From contig JAHLJT010000631.1 in the NCBI GenBank assembly GCA_031308135.1, positions 262,464,925 to 262,528,924 of the forward strand: a stretch of DNA of 64,000 bases, read 5' to 3'. Position 1 is the stretch's first letter; the number at the start of each line of letters is the position of its first letter. The DNA is from Acheta domesticus. Lineage: Eukaryota > Arthropoda > Insecta > Orthoptera > Gryllidae. The notes below the pieces were generated by a model that had not been told where the DNA came from, did no database searches, and saw only the letters and a program-made list of their open reading frames with translations. Shown here one piece after another: positions 37,301 to 48,995 of the stretch. The position numbers and the translations under genes were made by a program.

Positions 37301-40300
37301 TGGACTATTTCAGATACAAGTTTGCAAATAAATGTTCCAGGAATTGTCTTTCTGTGAAACAAGGCAAAATGACTACACTTCTGTGACCACTGGACCATCA
37401 CTGTGAATTGTCAAACTTAACCCCTGCTTCCAGGAAATTGTGAATCCAGAATTAAAGTAGGCCCTAAGTGATCAAACTGCTTGATCAAACAGTTCAGTCA
37501 ATCGACTGACACACATTTCAATCAACTCTTCAATCTTTTGATCAAAACTCATCTTTAATTGAATTCTCAACTCGGAAAGACAGTCTTTCATGAAGCATCA
37601 TGAAATGTTGCATACAGATTTTGTCTTTCTTTCCTTGACATTGGTTGTCCTCCAGCAGAAAAAACAAGTTAAGAGGAAACAGCTGTGGTCCAAGGAGCAG
37701 TATAAAATGAGAAACCACTTCACTCATGAACTCAATGTCCTATTCAATATGGATCCAAGACTGCAGGAACTTTATTAGATTGGGTCAAGAGAGTGATTTT
37801 TACTGAAGATAGAATACCCAAAATTGAGAAGAATACAAATGTGAAGTGATTCCTGCAACTCCGAGACTTCTGGCATGGGCTCCTAGTTCTAGCTCTGGCA
37901 TGGATTTGGAAGTCTTGAAATTCATGCGGGCCATTGCACCCTAGACTCTGGAATTCACCACAATGGGGACTAGCAGAGCAAATACCGAGGCATTGAAAGA
38001 TGGGTGGTTGCTGGCAAGTGACTGACGCAATGCTTGATCAACATTGGCCTCACTGACAGATTCAGTGGGCGAAGCCCTTCTCCCCCAAAAAGCCTAGAGT
38101 TTTTGTTACCTCCTTGATTTGGCAAAATTGATTTAAATAATTATTAATGTTTGAATTATGTAATTTTCCCCTTTTTTTTTGTTTATTACTATATCCTTTT
38201 TTTGTTGTTCCAACAACAAAAAAGGATATAGTATGGGAAAATATAATATAAATATTGTATGTTACGCAGACGACACATTGTTAATAGCAGAAAACGAAGA
38301 TATAACTTAAGATAAGACTTACAATGATTGTTGTATAAATTCAGTAAAATTTGTAAGAATTCTCATTTAAAAATATTTACTCAGAAGACGAAAGCTATGA
38401 CAATTGCTAAGAATCCGATTAGGTGTAAATTGGTGGTGGATAATCAAATAATAGAACAAATTCTAGAGATGAAGTATTTGGGAATAACTTTAACAAGCTC
38501 AGGGCAAACGCAGAAAGAAATCAAAGAGCTAATAATAAAAGGTAATAGGATCGCTGGCTGTCTCAACTACTCAATATGGTACAATAAACATCTAAAACAG
38601 GACTCGAAGGTTAGAATATATAAAACAATAATTAGACCAATACTAACATACACAGCAGAAACAAGAAGTGAAACAAAACGTACCCAACAATAACATGAGG
38701 TCACTGAAATGAGAGTTCTGAGGAAAATTACAAATCACACTCTATTAGATAAGGAAAGAAAAAGAAACATTAGGGAAGTGTGTAAAATTAAGCCAATTAC
38801 GGAATGGGTAGCAGACCAAAGAAAGGAATGTAACGATCATATTGAGAGAATGGAGGAGAAAAGAATCGAGAATTGCTAGAGACGAAAGGCTGAGGGGAAG
38901 AAGAGAAGTTGGTAGACCAAGGAGAAGATGGAAAGACTCATTATAATTCTTGGAAAGGAGCAAGTCTTAGACTTTTTAAGAAGAAGAAAAAGAAGAATTA
39001 TGTAATTATTTACACAATAATATTGAATAGTATCATATCTACAGTAGATAAATAATATAAAATATAATAAAAAATGTTTATTATTTAACAAAAATCTTCG
39101 ATCCCCCACCCCCAAATGATTGGCTAGATCCTCCTCTGATTGGCCTAGACAATTCAGCAACCTCGTCAACTACATGAGGCATTCAAATTTTCCAACAATC
39201 TCCATCAACGCTTGGCTCAAGCATTAAAAGGGTTCCTAGTTGGTTGATCAGGCTTGATCCAAATTATTAACTATAGCTTTTCACCAAAATGATTAACACT
39301 CTAGGATCAGATATTTACAAAGCAGAAGTAATAGGAACCATGTGATGACAGAAAATCTGACAGACATTCCTTGCGGGGCATTGTCTGATCACGATTCCAG
39401 CACACCAATGAGAAACATACACCCCTCTACCAGAAATGCCCAATTCAGGACCTACTCACGAAATCACACATTTTTAAAGCAGGGTGACCAGACGTCCCAT
39501 TTTTAACGGTTTGTCCCTGACTTCCTAGAGTGAAGGTTTGTCCCATTATTTGGCGTTTGGTCCCGTTGTCCCAAAGAACTGTTATAGGGTCGCAAATTGT
39601 CCCCTTTTAAACGTCGTGTACCGTTTAGTCCCGTTTTTTATTAAATCGATGCTTTTATTTACAATTTGCTCATTAGTAGGTATTCTCAAAATGGCAACAT
39701 CGGTTTTCTTTTACCGGAGACGCCAATAGACAAAAGGGGGTTTTTGCACCCTCGAACGTCAAGTACTATCGATCTTCTGCTCACGCGCAGTGCAAGTTTC
39801 GCATCACTTTGGTGCCTCTGCGCATGCGCAGAAGATCGATAGTACTTACCGTTTGAGGTGGCAACAACACCCTAAAAGAGAGCAGGGAGTTTTTGCCAAT
39901 TCGAACGGTTAACCACTATCGATCTTCTGCGCATGCGCAGATGCACTAAAGTGATGTGAAACTTGAACGACGCATGAGCAGAAGTTCGATAGTACTTCAC
40001 GTTTGAGGTGGCAAAAACTCTCTAAAGATACACTGGGGAGATTTTGCACGCCATAGCGGACGGAGCTATCGATCTTCTGCGCATGCGCAGATGTACAAAA
40101 GTGATGCGAAACTTGAACTGAGCATGCGCAGAAGATCGATAGTGCTGTCCGCTATGGCGTGCAAAAACTCTCTACTGTTGATGAAATGTGAACCATTAAA
40201 GGTCATTCGAGTATCAATTTTGGATAGTCGTTTCCTCTGACGTTATATAAACAAACACTTCCTTTCAGTCCTGTAGGTCACACGTCTCGCATCTGTGCCT

Positions 40301-43300
40301 TGACTTTTCGTACCGTTACCCGTCAAGCCTCATGTCGTCGCCTCACGTCGCACACGGCTCCACTTCAAATCAATCTGCAAATATACATAAGTAATGTATC
40401 CGACGACCTTAAGTTGATAGAAAATAATTTCATTTTCCCTAAAACTTTGTCGCTGGAAGTATTTAATTGGCCCTCAAGAACTTTTATTTCCCCGATTGAA
40501 ATATAAACTGATTCTGAAGCTGCCGTATTTATTTGTACACAACTTTATTGGATGTAAATTACGTATAAGAGTTTGAATGAGAGCGGTTAAGAGGAGTGCC
40601 ACTTTCACAGTAACAAACAGGAATATTTTGCACACAAACGGCGATACCATTGACCCACATGAAACACATGAAATGCAGGGAATTTCATCGTCTTTCATAT
40701 CAGGTTAATATACACAGGGCCGGCGCTAGGTTATTTTGCGTCCCCTTCCCCACAATAATAATGTTTAGAAATATTTTTTAAAGTAAAATTTGATTTATTA
40801 TATACATACACATAAAACACAAATTATTTTAAATTACATATTTAGGTGTACCACAAATATAAGACAAATGATAGAACAATAATACTTATTATAAAAAATG
40901 CACCAAATTTGCGCCCCCCTGGGGTTTGCGCCCTAGGCGGTCGCCAAGTTTGCCTATAGGTAGCGCCGGCAGTGAATATACGCGAAAAATCGATCGTTTT
41001 TAAGTTATATTGAGACAAAATAGGATACTTCCCGTTTTTTGTGTTTTGTTTTCATCACTTTTTTTTTAATTTGTTGCGTCGGAATCGTATCGATTATTAA
41101 TCGACGCGACGCGTCTCTCAGCCTCTGGTCGAGCAATTTCCCGAAGTGATTCTCCTTTAATATTCTGTATTCCAGAGGGCGTTTTATTTATTGATGTCTC
41201 GTCTCATGAATTTCGCAGTGCTCTTACGGCTAAACTGTTAATCGTAGGAAGAAAGATTAAGGACATTACATGCAATTTTATCTTCTTTTATTTCGTATAG
41301 GGCCATTATTGGATAGCTTTGGAGTTACTTTGAAAAAAGTTTTTACATTTTTTACGTAAAGTGTTTTCGGGCAAAATTCTTGTTGGCAATCCTGATATTC
41401 GTGTACAGCAACCAAAAAAAACATATAGAAACCAAATATCAAAACTACACCAAAATTTACCCTTCTTATTTGACTCATCTATATGGGGCAATATAAAACA
41501 GTACCTATCGTGAAGTTTATTTTACAATTTTTTGTCTTACTTTTTTAAAGAAAACAAGTACATATGTACATAATATGTAATAAATTCCGATCCCTAATTA
41601 TGCCCTAACACTTGCACCACCAAAGGGTGTACCCAGAAAATATGCTAAAACGTTCCCCCAAACCAAATGACGTAAAGTAAACGACAAAGAAAGTAGTAGT
41701 TTCTGTGCTCAAATAAAAGAACGCATTTGTCTGAAGAACGCACTCGCGGAGTTCCCCATTTACTTAACAGGAAAGGTCGAATTGAAAATCGTCGCTTCAG
41801 AGGGAAAAAAAGTTACAAAAACACATCAATTTCTAAAAACCGATTATCTCACATACGAAGACGTACACATATTTGAAAAGTCTTTTTAAGCTCATTACGA
41901 TACGCTAAAATTTAGCGTATGGTTCCATTAAAAAAAACAAAGTTGATTTTATATCTTCGTAGTACAAAATAGTGCCAAGACGAAGTATACTGTACTCAAG
42001 TGGGCCCTGTTTAAGCAATCGACTATCCAAACGGCATCTTCGTATCTTGCACGGTTGAGGAGATACAAGAGGTGTTAACACTTCGATGTTCCACCCTGTA
42101 TACGTGGAGAAAATTTAAAGAAAAAAATTGGAGCGCCTTTGAGGGAAAAAAAAGGTAAATTTCAATCGCAAATTACGCAAAAACTTTTCGTTTTCACAAA
42201 AAATTGTACATTACCTTTTTTAAAGAGCTAATTTTGTACAACAGACTGAGGCAAAAATCTTCGTCTTCAATGTTGTAGTTTAAAAGAAATCGCTTGCAAT
42301 TTCCAAAAAACCTAGCAATATCCGAAAATGGGACTAGGACCATATTTTTTTACCGTTCATTATTACATGGGCGGAGAAAATTTAAAGAAAAAAGTTTGAG
42401 CGTTTGAGAAAAATATTCGTCAACTTCAAGCGCATATTACGCAAAAACTACTCTTTTTTCCTTCAAAAAATTGTACATGACCTCTTTTAAAGAGCTAACT
42501 CTGTACAACAGACTTAGTCAGAGGCAAAAAATATATATATTCAATTTTGTATTTTTTTTCTTTTTTTGCAATTTTCGAGAATAAAAACGGAGATTTCACA
42601 GAAAGTTATATCTGCACCATTCTCTCAAACGTCCTTCATGCTATTCAGCAACAAAATTTAATAAAAAAAATTTGAGCCGTTTTTGTTGTTGAAAATTTTG
42701 AAACTGTCCGAAAGGTTATGTAAAGTACTCCACAAAATAAAAATATCAAATTCAAATTCCAGGGGCCGCAACATCACCAAGAACGATTGAGGAATATCAA
42801 TTTTGGAGAAAATCAGCTGAACGGTTTATTTATGCGCTAGCGTTGTGCATGGAAAGTCAGACACGTTTTGCCGTCATTCGACTTTTCTCATGAAGGACGC
42901 ACAACATTTGGATCCTGGCGACACTACGTGTTAGGAGTTTTTTTTTCTAAATTTATCAACTTTTTCGTAACCAAGGCCCGGCAATAACAGTTTTTCTGCC
43001 AAAAATTTGCCGTCTTCCTGCGCACGATCACAATACTTTCTCTTCTCACGTTAGTAAGTGCGAAAAAGTAAACATTTGTAGTAACTAGTGTTTGGAGAGG
43101 AAGTTTTGAGATGTTTTTCATGCCTGGGGCGTGAGTTCTGCCAGTAAAAAATATTTTTTTGTTTAAATTTGGCGCCAAGATCATTATAATGTTTTACTTT
43201 CTCGCACTAAGTAATGCAAGAAGAGACAGTATTGTAATCGTGCGCCGGAAAACTGCGAATTTTCATCACAAAAACTCTTATTGACAGGTCCTGAAAACGA

Positions 43301-46300
43301 AAATGTTGATAAATCCAGTTGCAAAATATAGGGAAAAAATCCTCTAACACGTGGTGTAGCAAGAAATCGTATTTCGTGCGTCATTCATACCGAAAAATCG
43401 AATGACGGCAAAACGTCTCTACGTGCACAATGCTAGCGCATATAACATTCAGCCGATTTTCTCCAAAATTGATATTCTCCAATCGTTCTGGTTGATGCCG
43501 CGGCTCCTGGAATTTAAAACCGATATTTAATTTAGGGGAAGTACTTTATATGAAGCAGTTCGGATATTTTCAACATTAAAAAAAAGGCTCCAAATGTTTT
43601 AATTAAATTTTGTTGTTGAATAGCGCGAAAAACGTTTAATTGAATGGTGCAGGTATCATTTTCGTTGAAATCCCACATTTTTCAAAAAATTGTAAAATAA
43701 ATTTTTAAAACTAAAAAATTTAAGATAGAAATTTTTGCCTCTGACAAAGTCTGTTGTACAAAATTAGCTCTTTAAAAAAAGTCAAGTACAATTTTTTGAA
43801 AAAAACTATTAGTTTTTGCGTAATTTTCACTTGAAATTCAGGCAATTTTTATTAAACTGCTCCAAATTTTTTCTTTAATTTTCTCCGCATATGGAGTAAG
43901 GGATAGTGAGAAACATGGTGCTTGTCCTATTTTCGGGTATTGCTAGGCGTTTTCGAAAATTGCAAAGAAAATTTAAAACTACAAAAATGAAGATAGAGAT
44001 TTTTTCCTCAGACAAGCTTTGTTGTACAAAATTAGCTCTAAAAAAACTCATGTACAATTTTTTGTAAAAGTTAGTAGTTTTCACGCTCTTTCTGCTTGAA
44101 ATTAGTTTAACAAATATGGGCATGTTATCTTACTTAATAACAACAACATTGTAATATTGTGAGAAAGTATGTGCTGTTGTAGCATCACTAAGTTTTTTTA
44201 ATTGCTGGTCTGCAGTTAAAAAAATAAAAACAAGTTTTACCCTTTTCCTGCTTTTAAAACCACTTATGTCTTTCAATATACCTTGAAAATAGCTGCAACA
44301 GATCTGTAAATTTATCTTCGTGTTTATTATATATTTGCGCACATTGTATCTCCCAGTATTTGACATTGGAATTTAAATATAAATTATCATATGTTTAAAA
44401 CTTTATAATCCTTTGTACAATATAAGAAAAGGTGATAGTTCATGGCAGTTTAAACAAAACCATCAACAAAAATCCTGTAAGTGTCCTTCTAATGGATAGG
44501 AATTACATCTCAGTTTTACATCCAAAAAAATTTCAGGAGAAAAAATAGAAGTTTACAGAGTACGACGTACAAACCAGATTATTGCAACACACTGTAATCA
44601 TGCAAAATTTAGAAATGATGCATCCTAATAGATCTTTTAAACACATTGTAGTGTCTCATTGGGAAACAACTTTTTGGAGGACAAGTGCTGACAGATCAAA
44701 AGTTTTGGGGAACAGGTAGGGGACAGGTGGGAAAATGAAGGGGGACAGGTTGGAACCAGAGTATGTTCTTTGGTAGTATTCTGAAAAATAAGGCCGTTTA
44801 AGCTTTCTTTGACAATTTTGCAGATTTACTTAATTTGTCTGCCCCCACTCCATAGCGTGAGTGGTCAGAAAAGTGCAGAAAACAAAATCAATGTAAAATT
44901 AAATGGAATAAACCATACCAAAATAATTCTTGAAAAATTATAGAGACTATTTGATTTTCTATGCATTTTAATCTTGATGCTTACCAATAATGGATTGTTT
45001 TCTTTCGCACAGTATAAGGCCTATAATGCTGTAACACAGTTCAGGAAATGGCCATTCATGGTTGAGTTCTACTTTATATACATTTTTTGTTTTCAAACAA
45101 TTATTATTTACAAAGTGCACATTTTTTTACAGGTTCATATTGTTTATTATTTATACATATGAAAAAATACATGCTCAGCTAAGGAAAAAGAAAACTTTTT
45201 CTCTAGTCTGAAACAACTACAGACATCTTACATTTTTTTATGGCCCAGAAAGTGAAAAAATATGAAAAATATTCACAACAACAAGTGTTTTGAGTTGTTT
45301 TCTTGCCTGTTCCCATGTTTTAAGACACAGAAAAACAATTCTTGTAAATCTGGGTCCATTCTGTCCCACTCCAGTGATCAATGTTCAGCTGTGCCATCAC
45401 AAGACACACACTTCCTTTCATCTTTCCTTAGTGTCTAATGGTACTATCCAAAGAATTATAAAACTTCAAAAATTTGATAATTAGTAAATAAAATTATAAT
45501 TGTCACCTTTCCCGTCACCTTGTTGGAAGCTATTACGCTCAGAGAATATGTTCTGCAGTCGTATAGAATCTAAATTGTGACCTTGTAAGTAACAATGCAT
45601 TTTTAATAATTAATTTGTTCAAAGAATTGGTTGGCCCGACCGGGATTCAAACCTGAGCCTTCTGGTTCACGCCCAACTGCTCTGACCACTAAGCTACCTT
45701 ATATAACCTATAACCTTATCTATAATTATATACATACAAGGAGCAGTAAGATGCTCATGAAAACTGTTCAAAGGGTTGGTTGACTCAGTAGCTTAGTGGT
45801 CAGAGCAGCTCGGCATAAACCAGAACCGGGTTCGAATCCTGATCAGGCCGACCAATTCTTTGAACAAATTTAATTAAGTAAATAAAATTCCAAGGTCAAA
45901 AAATTATTAGGTGCTGCAATAATGTTTAAAAATGTATAATAAACACTTAAATAAATTTACAGAACTGTTCATTCAATGTATATTTAAAGACATAAGTTTT
46001 AAAGGCAAAAAAAGGAAAAAAATGGTTTTTATTTTTTTTAACCCAGCCCAGCAATTGAAAAATCTGAAAAAAATTCACAATAAGCAGAGTCCTGAGATAT
46101 TTTTGAGCCTGTTCCCATTTTCTAAGTCATAGTAAATATTATTTTTTGTTATTTTTTTTCAAAATTTTCTCTTTTGTGGTTTGAATTTGACACTGAGAAA
46201 TATAAAAAAATGTTTTTTGACAGTATAAATTATTTTTTTAATTTTGTCAATTACACAAGTTAATGTTAAGTTGAAGAAAAAAATAAAATGAAAAAGCACA

Positions 46301-48995
46301 AATTGGACTGAAAAGGGATGAGGGTTGAGGGAGGGAAGCTAAAAAAAACTTTCAAAAATCTTTTTTGTACGTTAAGAATCATAATTTAACTAGTCATATG
46401 TCATTTGGTCATGTACTCTTTGCTTTTATTGAAAATAAATTCCTTTAATGCCACCTGTTCTCTTAAAGATTCCATTTAAATTAAGCAATTTAATTCAAAG
46501 AAGTGTTTTCAACAAGTATCAGTAGTAATGAGAAAGCGACAAGAGTTAAGAAATCTAACCGTCCAAACTAGGCTTATCCAACAGAGAGTCCCCAAGAGGC
46601 CATGTGTTGTCATGAGTCACACAAAACAACCATTTAAATTCAATTAATGAACATTCCAGAAACATTTTTTTATTTAATTTAGAAATAAATAAGTGTGCTT
46701 ATAATGACTCATGTCAATGTGAAATTCTACAGCCTGCAAGCTTCATGATGACATGCCTCAGCCATTATAGATAACTGAGGGAAAAAAATAAGGAATGAAA
46801 CAAATTAATCACAGAATTTGACAAAAAATTAGGGTTTTACACAAGTTCTTTGTTCTAGGTCAATGATCCATAGAAAAATTGAATTTTAATGAGACAAAGA
46901 GGATGTGTAAAATTCTGACAAAAGCAACGACAATCACTTTAGAAAACAACAACATAAATTAGATAATGTACGAACAGTACAATTATGGAACAGTATCTGA
47001 AAACTAGTCAAATATTCCTGGCTTTCAAAGAATAATGATGGATTAAGTTTGTAAAATAACAAATATTGCAAAACAATAAAACATTTTTAATTACAAAAAC
47101 TGGTAATTATGAATTTTTTCCTTCTCCATGTGCACTTTATTCAATATTTGTGAGAATAACAAAATAAAATCACAGTTTAATGATTTCATTAAATTCATAT
47201 AATTATAGTCATTCAAAATAAATGTTTCCTTCCAAAAGTATTATTGAAAAATGAATGAAAATTAATAGAAAAGTTTTACTTTTAATGGCTCATGACTTTA
47301 AAAGTAAAAACGAAGTGAATTTTAACCAATGCATATCAACAAGTAATATCAAATGAATAACTCTTTTGTTACAATAAGTTGACTTTATCATAACAATGAA
47401 ATACAGGTTTATGTAATAATTCTCTCACCTCCATTAAGTCATCAATTATCATGTTTCTGGTTTTGGGGTTATCCAATATAGTGTATGCATTGAAATCTTT
47501 TGCAATACCACCTTCCATACCAGCAGACTCTACAACAATTCCAGATTCTTCCAGAGATATGTCAAAATCTATTTCCTGAAATAGCATTTTCTGTAAATAC
47601 ATTATTCCAGAAAAAAGAAAAAATAACTCATAGGATGTACTGATAACATCTTACTTGTGCTTCAACAGAACTAACTTCTGCTGTCTCAGCCTCTGTTGAA
47701 TTGCCCCAATCAATACCCCCTGATTCATCCACTACACTCTCACCGAAATCTATCTCATTACCATTATCATCTCCAAAGTCTATTCCACCTTCGTCATCAC
47801 CAAAATCAATAGTATCATTCTCAATGTTCTCAATTTCATCTTCTAAATTAAAAATTAGTGGTGGTTCTTCAATTTTAATGGGTGCTTCTCCATAAGTCCA
47901 TTCATATGTTGTGGTGTTTCCATGTTCTGCAAAATACATGCTAGTTATTCTAACATTCGAAATATCACAAATTATTTACAAAAACTAAATAGCTTACCAA
48001 TGAGATATTTCAGCAATGGAACACAACCACCAGGATGTTCCTGACCTGTAATTAATACCACAAATGCAGAATAATATTCCACAGCCTTAGATAACAGTTT
48101 TGCATTTTCTGCTACTTTGCTGTAAATGTCAGGCAATTCCTTCAACCTTGCAACTAGTTCATGCTTTACTTTCTTTCCTTCTATTCCCAACTGCTTGAAT
48201 AATACTTTCAATTCATTTTGCATAGAATTATACCGTTTCTGGTAATCAAGAACTTGTTTATCGCACTCCTAAAAAAATGACATTATAAAAAGTAAATTAT
48301 TACACATTTGAATTTATTATTTACTATTTTATTAAAAGAACTTACTGTCTGTAACTGCTCACATTTTGCAATTTGTTTTTTTAAGGCTTGGAACTTCAAA
48401 ATTAACATTCCTCATCAACATCTGGGCAACCTCTGCCAAATACACACTGTCTTTCTCATAAAGTTTTACAATTTCTTGCCAATCCTTCATGCGCTGAGAG
48501 CCATATGAACCAAATATGTTTCTGCTGCTAGCTTCAGTTTCTTTCAGAATTTCTATGATCTTTTTACAGTGAAAATAATTGATATCTTAAAATAATGAAG
48601 CACAAAATTAGAGAACCTTTGAACAATCATTTAAATTTGGCAAATTTTGCATATAAGTGATTATTTAATCGTCAATATAAATGAGCAAAAACATACATGA
48701 TCCAGAAAGAAGTTTTGCAATTCCTTCATGGACTGGCATATCCTGAATGGCATTGTTTATTTTTGCTCTGATCGTTAAAACATGCGATTGCCAATCGCGA
48801 TTTACGTGCCGCCGACTAACAAGCCAGTCCAACAATTTATTAGTATGAATATCAATAGGAATGTCCTGCTCCTGAAAATTAAACTTAGGTTACACTTGTC
48901 ACACTATTAAACATATGGGTTGGGAAAATTAAGGTTATGAATTAAATAATTCGCCTCTCCTTACAACACATTAAACGAAACAAATGTTTTACCAT
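34328..48995 (-). CDS. CDK5RAP3: CDK5RAP3, adaptor of the UFM1 E3 ligase complex, 9 exons
   Basis: Coding exons in order: 48995-48993, 48871-48697, 48585-48346, 48268-47998, 47926-47655, 47575-47429, 36840-36635, 35543-35372, 34399-34328. All junctions are GT-AG and phases agree, except that exon 3 is one base too long (see the T7 run at 48376). With that base discounted the product is 518 residues, against about 506 in human. Recognisable blocks run in family order: IPIDIHTNKLLDWLV near the start, YFHC and NIFGSYGSQRMKDWQEI, PSLKK, YEWTYGEAP, a run of IDFG/IDWG motifs, a coiled coil with KTKELQKE, and the tail DISKRYKNRPVN. In known systems CDK5RAP3 acts with UFL1 and DDRGK1 at the ER in ribosome UFMylation and ER-phagy. 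Exon 1 would code only the initiator Met. TMED7 lies 1.3 kb upstream on the same strand. Confidence 0.93.
34653..34676. repeat. (TGC)8 trinucleotide repeat in the last CDK5RAP3 intron
   Basis: Eight perfect units; on the gene's strand this is (CAG/GCA)8 within intron 8. Confidence 0.95.
38188..38232. repeat. Palindrome at the 5' boundary of a LINE fragment
   Basis: ACTATATCC-T7-GTTGTT is followed at once by AACAAC-A6-GGATATAGT. The arms of about 21 bp differ by one base in the homopolymer. Confidence 0.85.
38251..39000 (+). pseudogene. Truncated LINE reverse transcriptase with YADD motif
   Basis: NIVCYADDTLLIAENEDI (YADD codons 38263-38274) is followed by a stop. In a shifted frame come LKIFTQKTKAMTIAK, VVDNQIIEQILEMKYLGITL, KIYKTIIRPILTYTAET and the basic tail 'MRVLRKITNHTLLDKERKRNI'. 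This is the thumb/C-terminal part of an RTE/jockey-like polymerase, broken by several stops and truncated at the 5' end. An AAG-rich tail ends near 38997. It lies in intron 6 of CDK5RAP3, antisense. Confidence 0.8.
39480..39640 (+). mobile_element. hAT-like terminal fragment
   Basis: CAGGGTGACCAGACGTCCC at the left and repeated 'TTTGTCCC' and 'GGTCCCG' words resemble a widespread hAT MITE end. The right end is not found. Confidence 0.35.
39737..39872. repeat. Palindromic unit 1 (inverted relative to units 2 and 3)
   Basis: Arms 'TTTTTGC..CTCGAACG..AGTACTATCGATCTTCTG' and their inverse enclose a centre with 'GCGCATGCGC' at 39820-39829. The centre is in the opposite orientation to that of units 2 and 3. 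Confidence 0.85.
39889..40021. repeat. Palindromic unit 2
   Basis: Arms 'GAGTTTTTGCC' and 'GGCAAAAACTC' bound the unit; inner arms carry TATCGATCTTCTGCGC and GCAGAAGTTCGATAG. The core GCGCATGCGC is at 39929-39938. Confidence 0.85.
40039..40173. repeat. Palindromic unit 3, best paired
   Basis: The outer arm TTTTGCACGCCATAGCGGAC pairs with its exact inverse near 40147-40166, and ATCGATCTTCTGCGCATGCG pairs with the inner right arm. The outer arm sequence differs from units 1 and 2, yet pairing is kept on both sides. Confidence 0.88.
40715..40974. mobile_element. hAT-type MITE with 8-bp target duplication
   Basis: Left end CAGGGCCGGCGCTAGG, right end GGTAGCGCCGGCAGTG. The flanks AATATACA (40707-40714) and AATATACG (40975-40982) match at 7 of 8 bases. 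260 bp, no coding. Confidence 0.85.
42108..44110. repeat. 2-kb inverted repeat built from the dispersed 'ggacggacag' family
   Basis: The left arm (to about 43110) and right arm (from about 43160) match in inverse orientation over nearly 1 kb: 'CTAACACGT', 'GATATTCTCCAATCGTTCT', 'TTGTACAAAATTAGCTCT', 'TTTTCTCCGC'. Within each arm a unit of about 265 bp is itself duplicated (compare 42108 and 42373). Non-coding; in intron 6 of CDK5RAP3. Confidence 0.8.
44120..44370 (-). repeat. Repeat homologous to 45930-46140 in inverse orientation
   Basis: Shared words include 'AAAGACATAAGT', 'GTTTTTATTTTTT' and 'CAGCAATT-AAAAA'. A third related piece lies at 45235-45320. Family not recognised. Confidence 0.5.
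45614..45875. mobile_element. Two tRNA-like SINE heads in inverted orientation
   Basis: A - strand head (45630-45705: GGTAGCTTAGTGGTCAGAGC and GGTTTGAATCCCG) faces a + strand head (45780-45855: GTAGCTTAGTGGTCAGAGC and GGGTTCGAATCCTG). The flanks 'AATTTGTTCAAAGAATTGG' and 'CCAATTCTTTGAACAAATTT' are also inverse, so the whole 260 bp is a fold-back. Confidence 0.75.
46140..47428. other. CDK5RAP3: AT-rich intron sequence
   Basis: The 3' end of the repeat-laden block in intron 6, next to the exon 6 donor. Nothing recognisable. Confidence 0.4.
47698..47815 (-). other. CDK5RAP3: Four IDFG/IDWG motifs in CDK5RAP3 exon 5
   Basis: The coding strand gives IDFGDD, IDFGDD, IDFGES and IDWGNS within an acidic linker. 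In human CDK5RAP3 the comparable IDWG motifs bind UFM1 and ATG8-type proteins. Here there are four, three with Phe in place of Trp. Confidence 0.85.
48376..48382 (-). other. CDK5RAP3: One-base frameshift in CDK5RAP3 exon 3 (run of 7 T)
   Basis: On the coding strand the codons for PSLKK are followed by a run of seven A. Six A would keep the frame into QIAKCEQLQ, which matches the family and runs correctly to the donor at 48345. Seven A bring a stop after five codons. Exon length is 240 where the flanking phases require 239. The rest of the gene shows no decay, so a sequencing or assembly error in the homopolymer is more likely than a null allele. Confidence 0.85.

Noticed and set aside
37590..37778. 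A 62-codon basic frame resembling the N-terminus of a Harbinger-type protein
   Set aside because: The similarity is too vague and the following sequence has stops in every frame.
45630..45855. tRNA genes
   Set aside because: A and B boxes are good but acceptor and D/anticodon stems do not form properly, and the copies are inverted repeats typical of SINEs.
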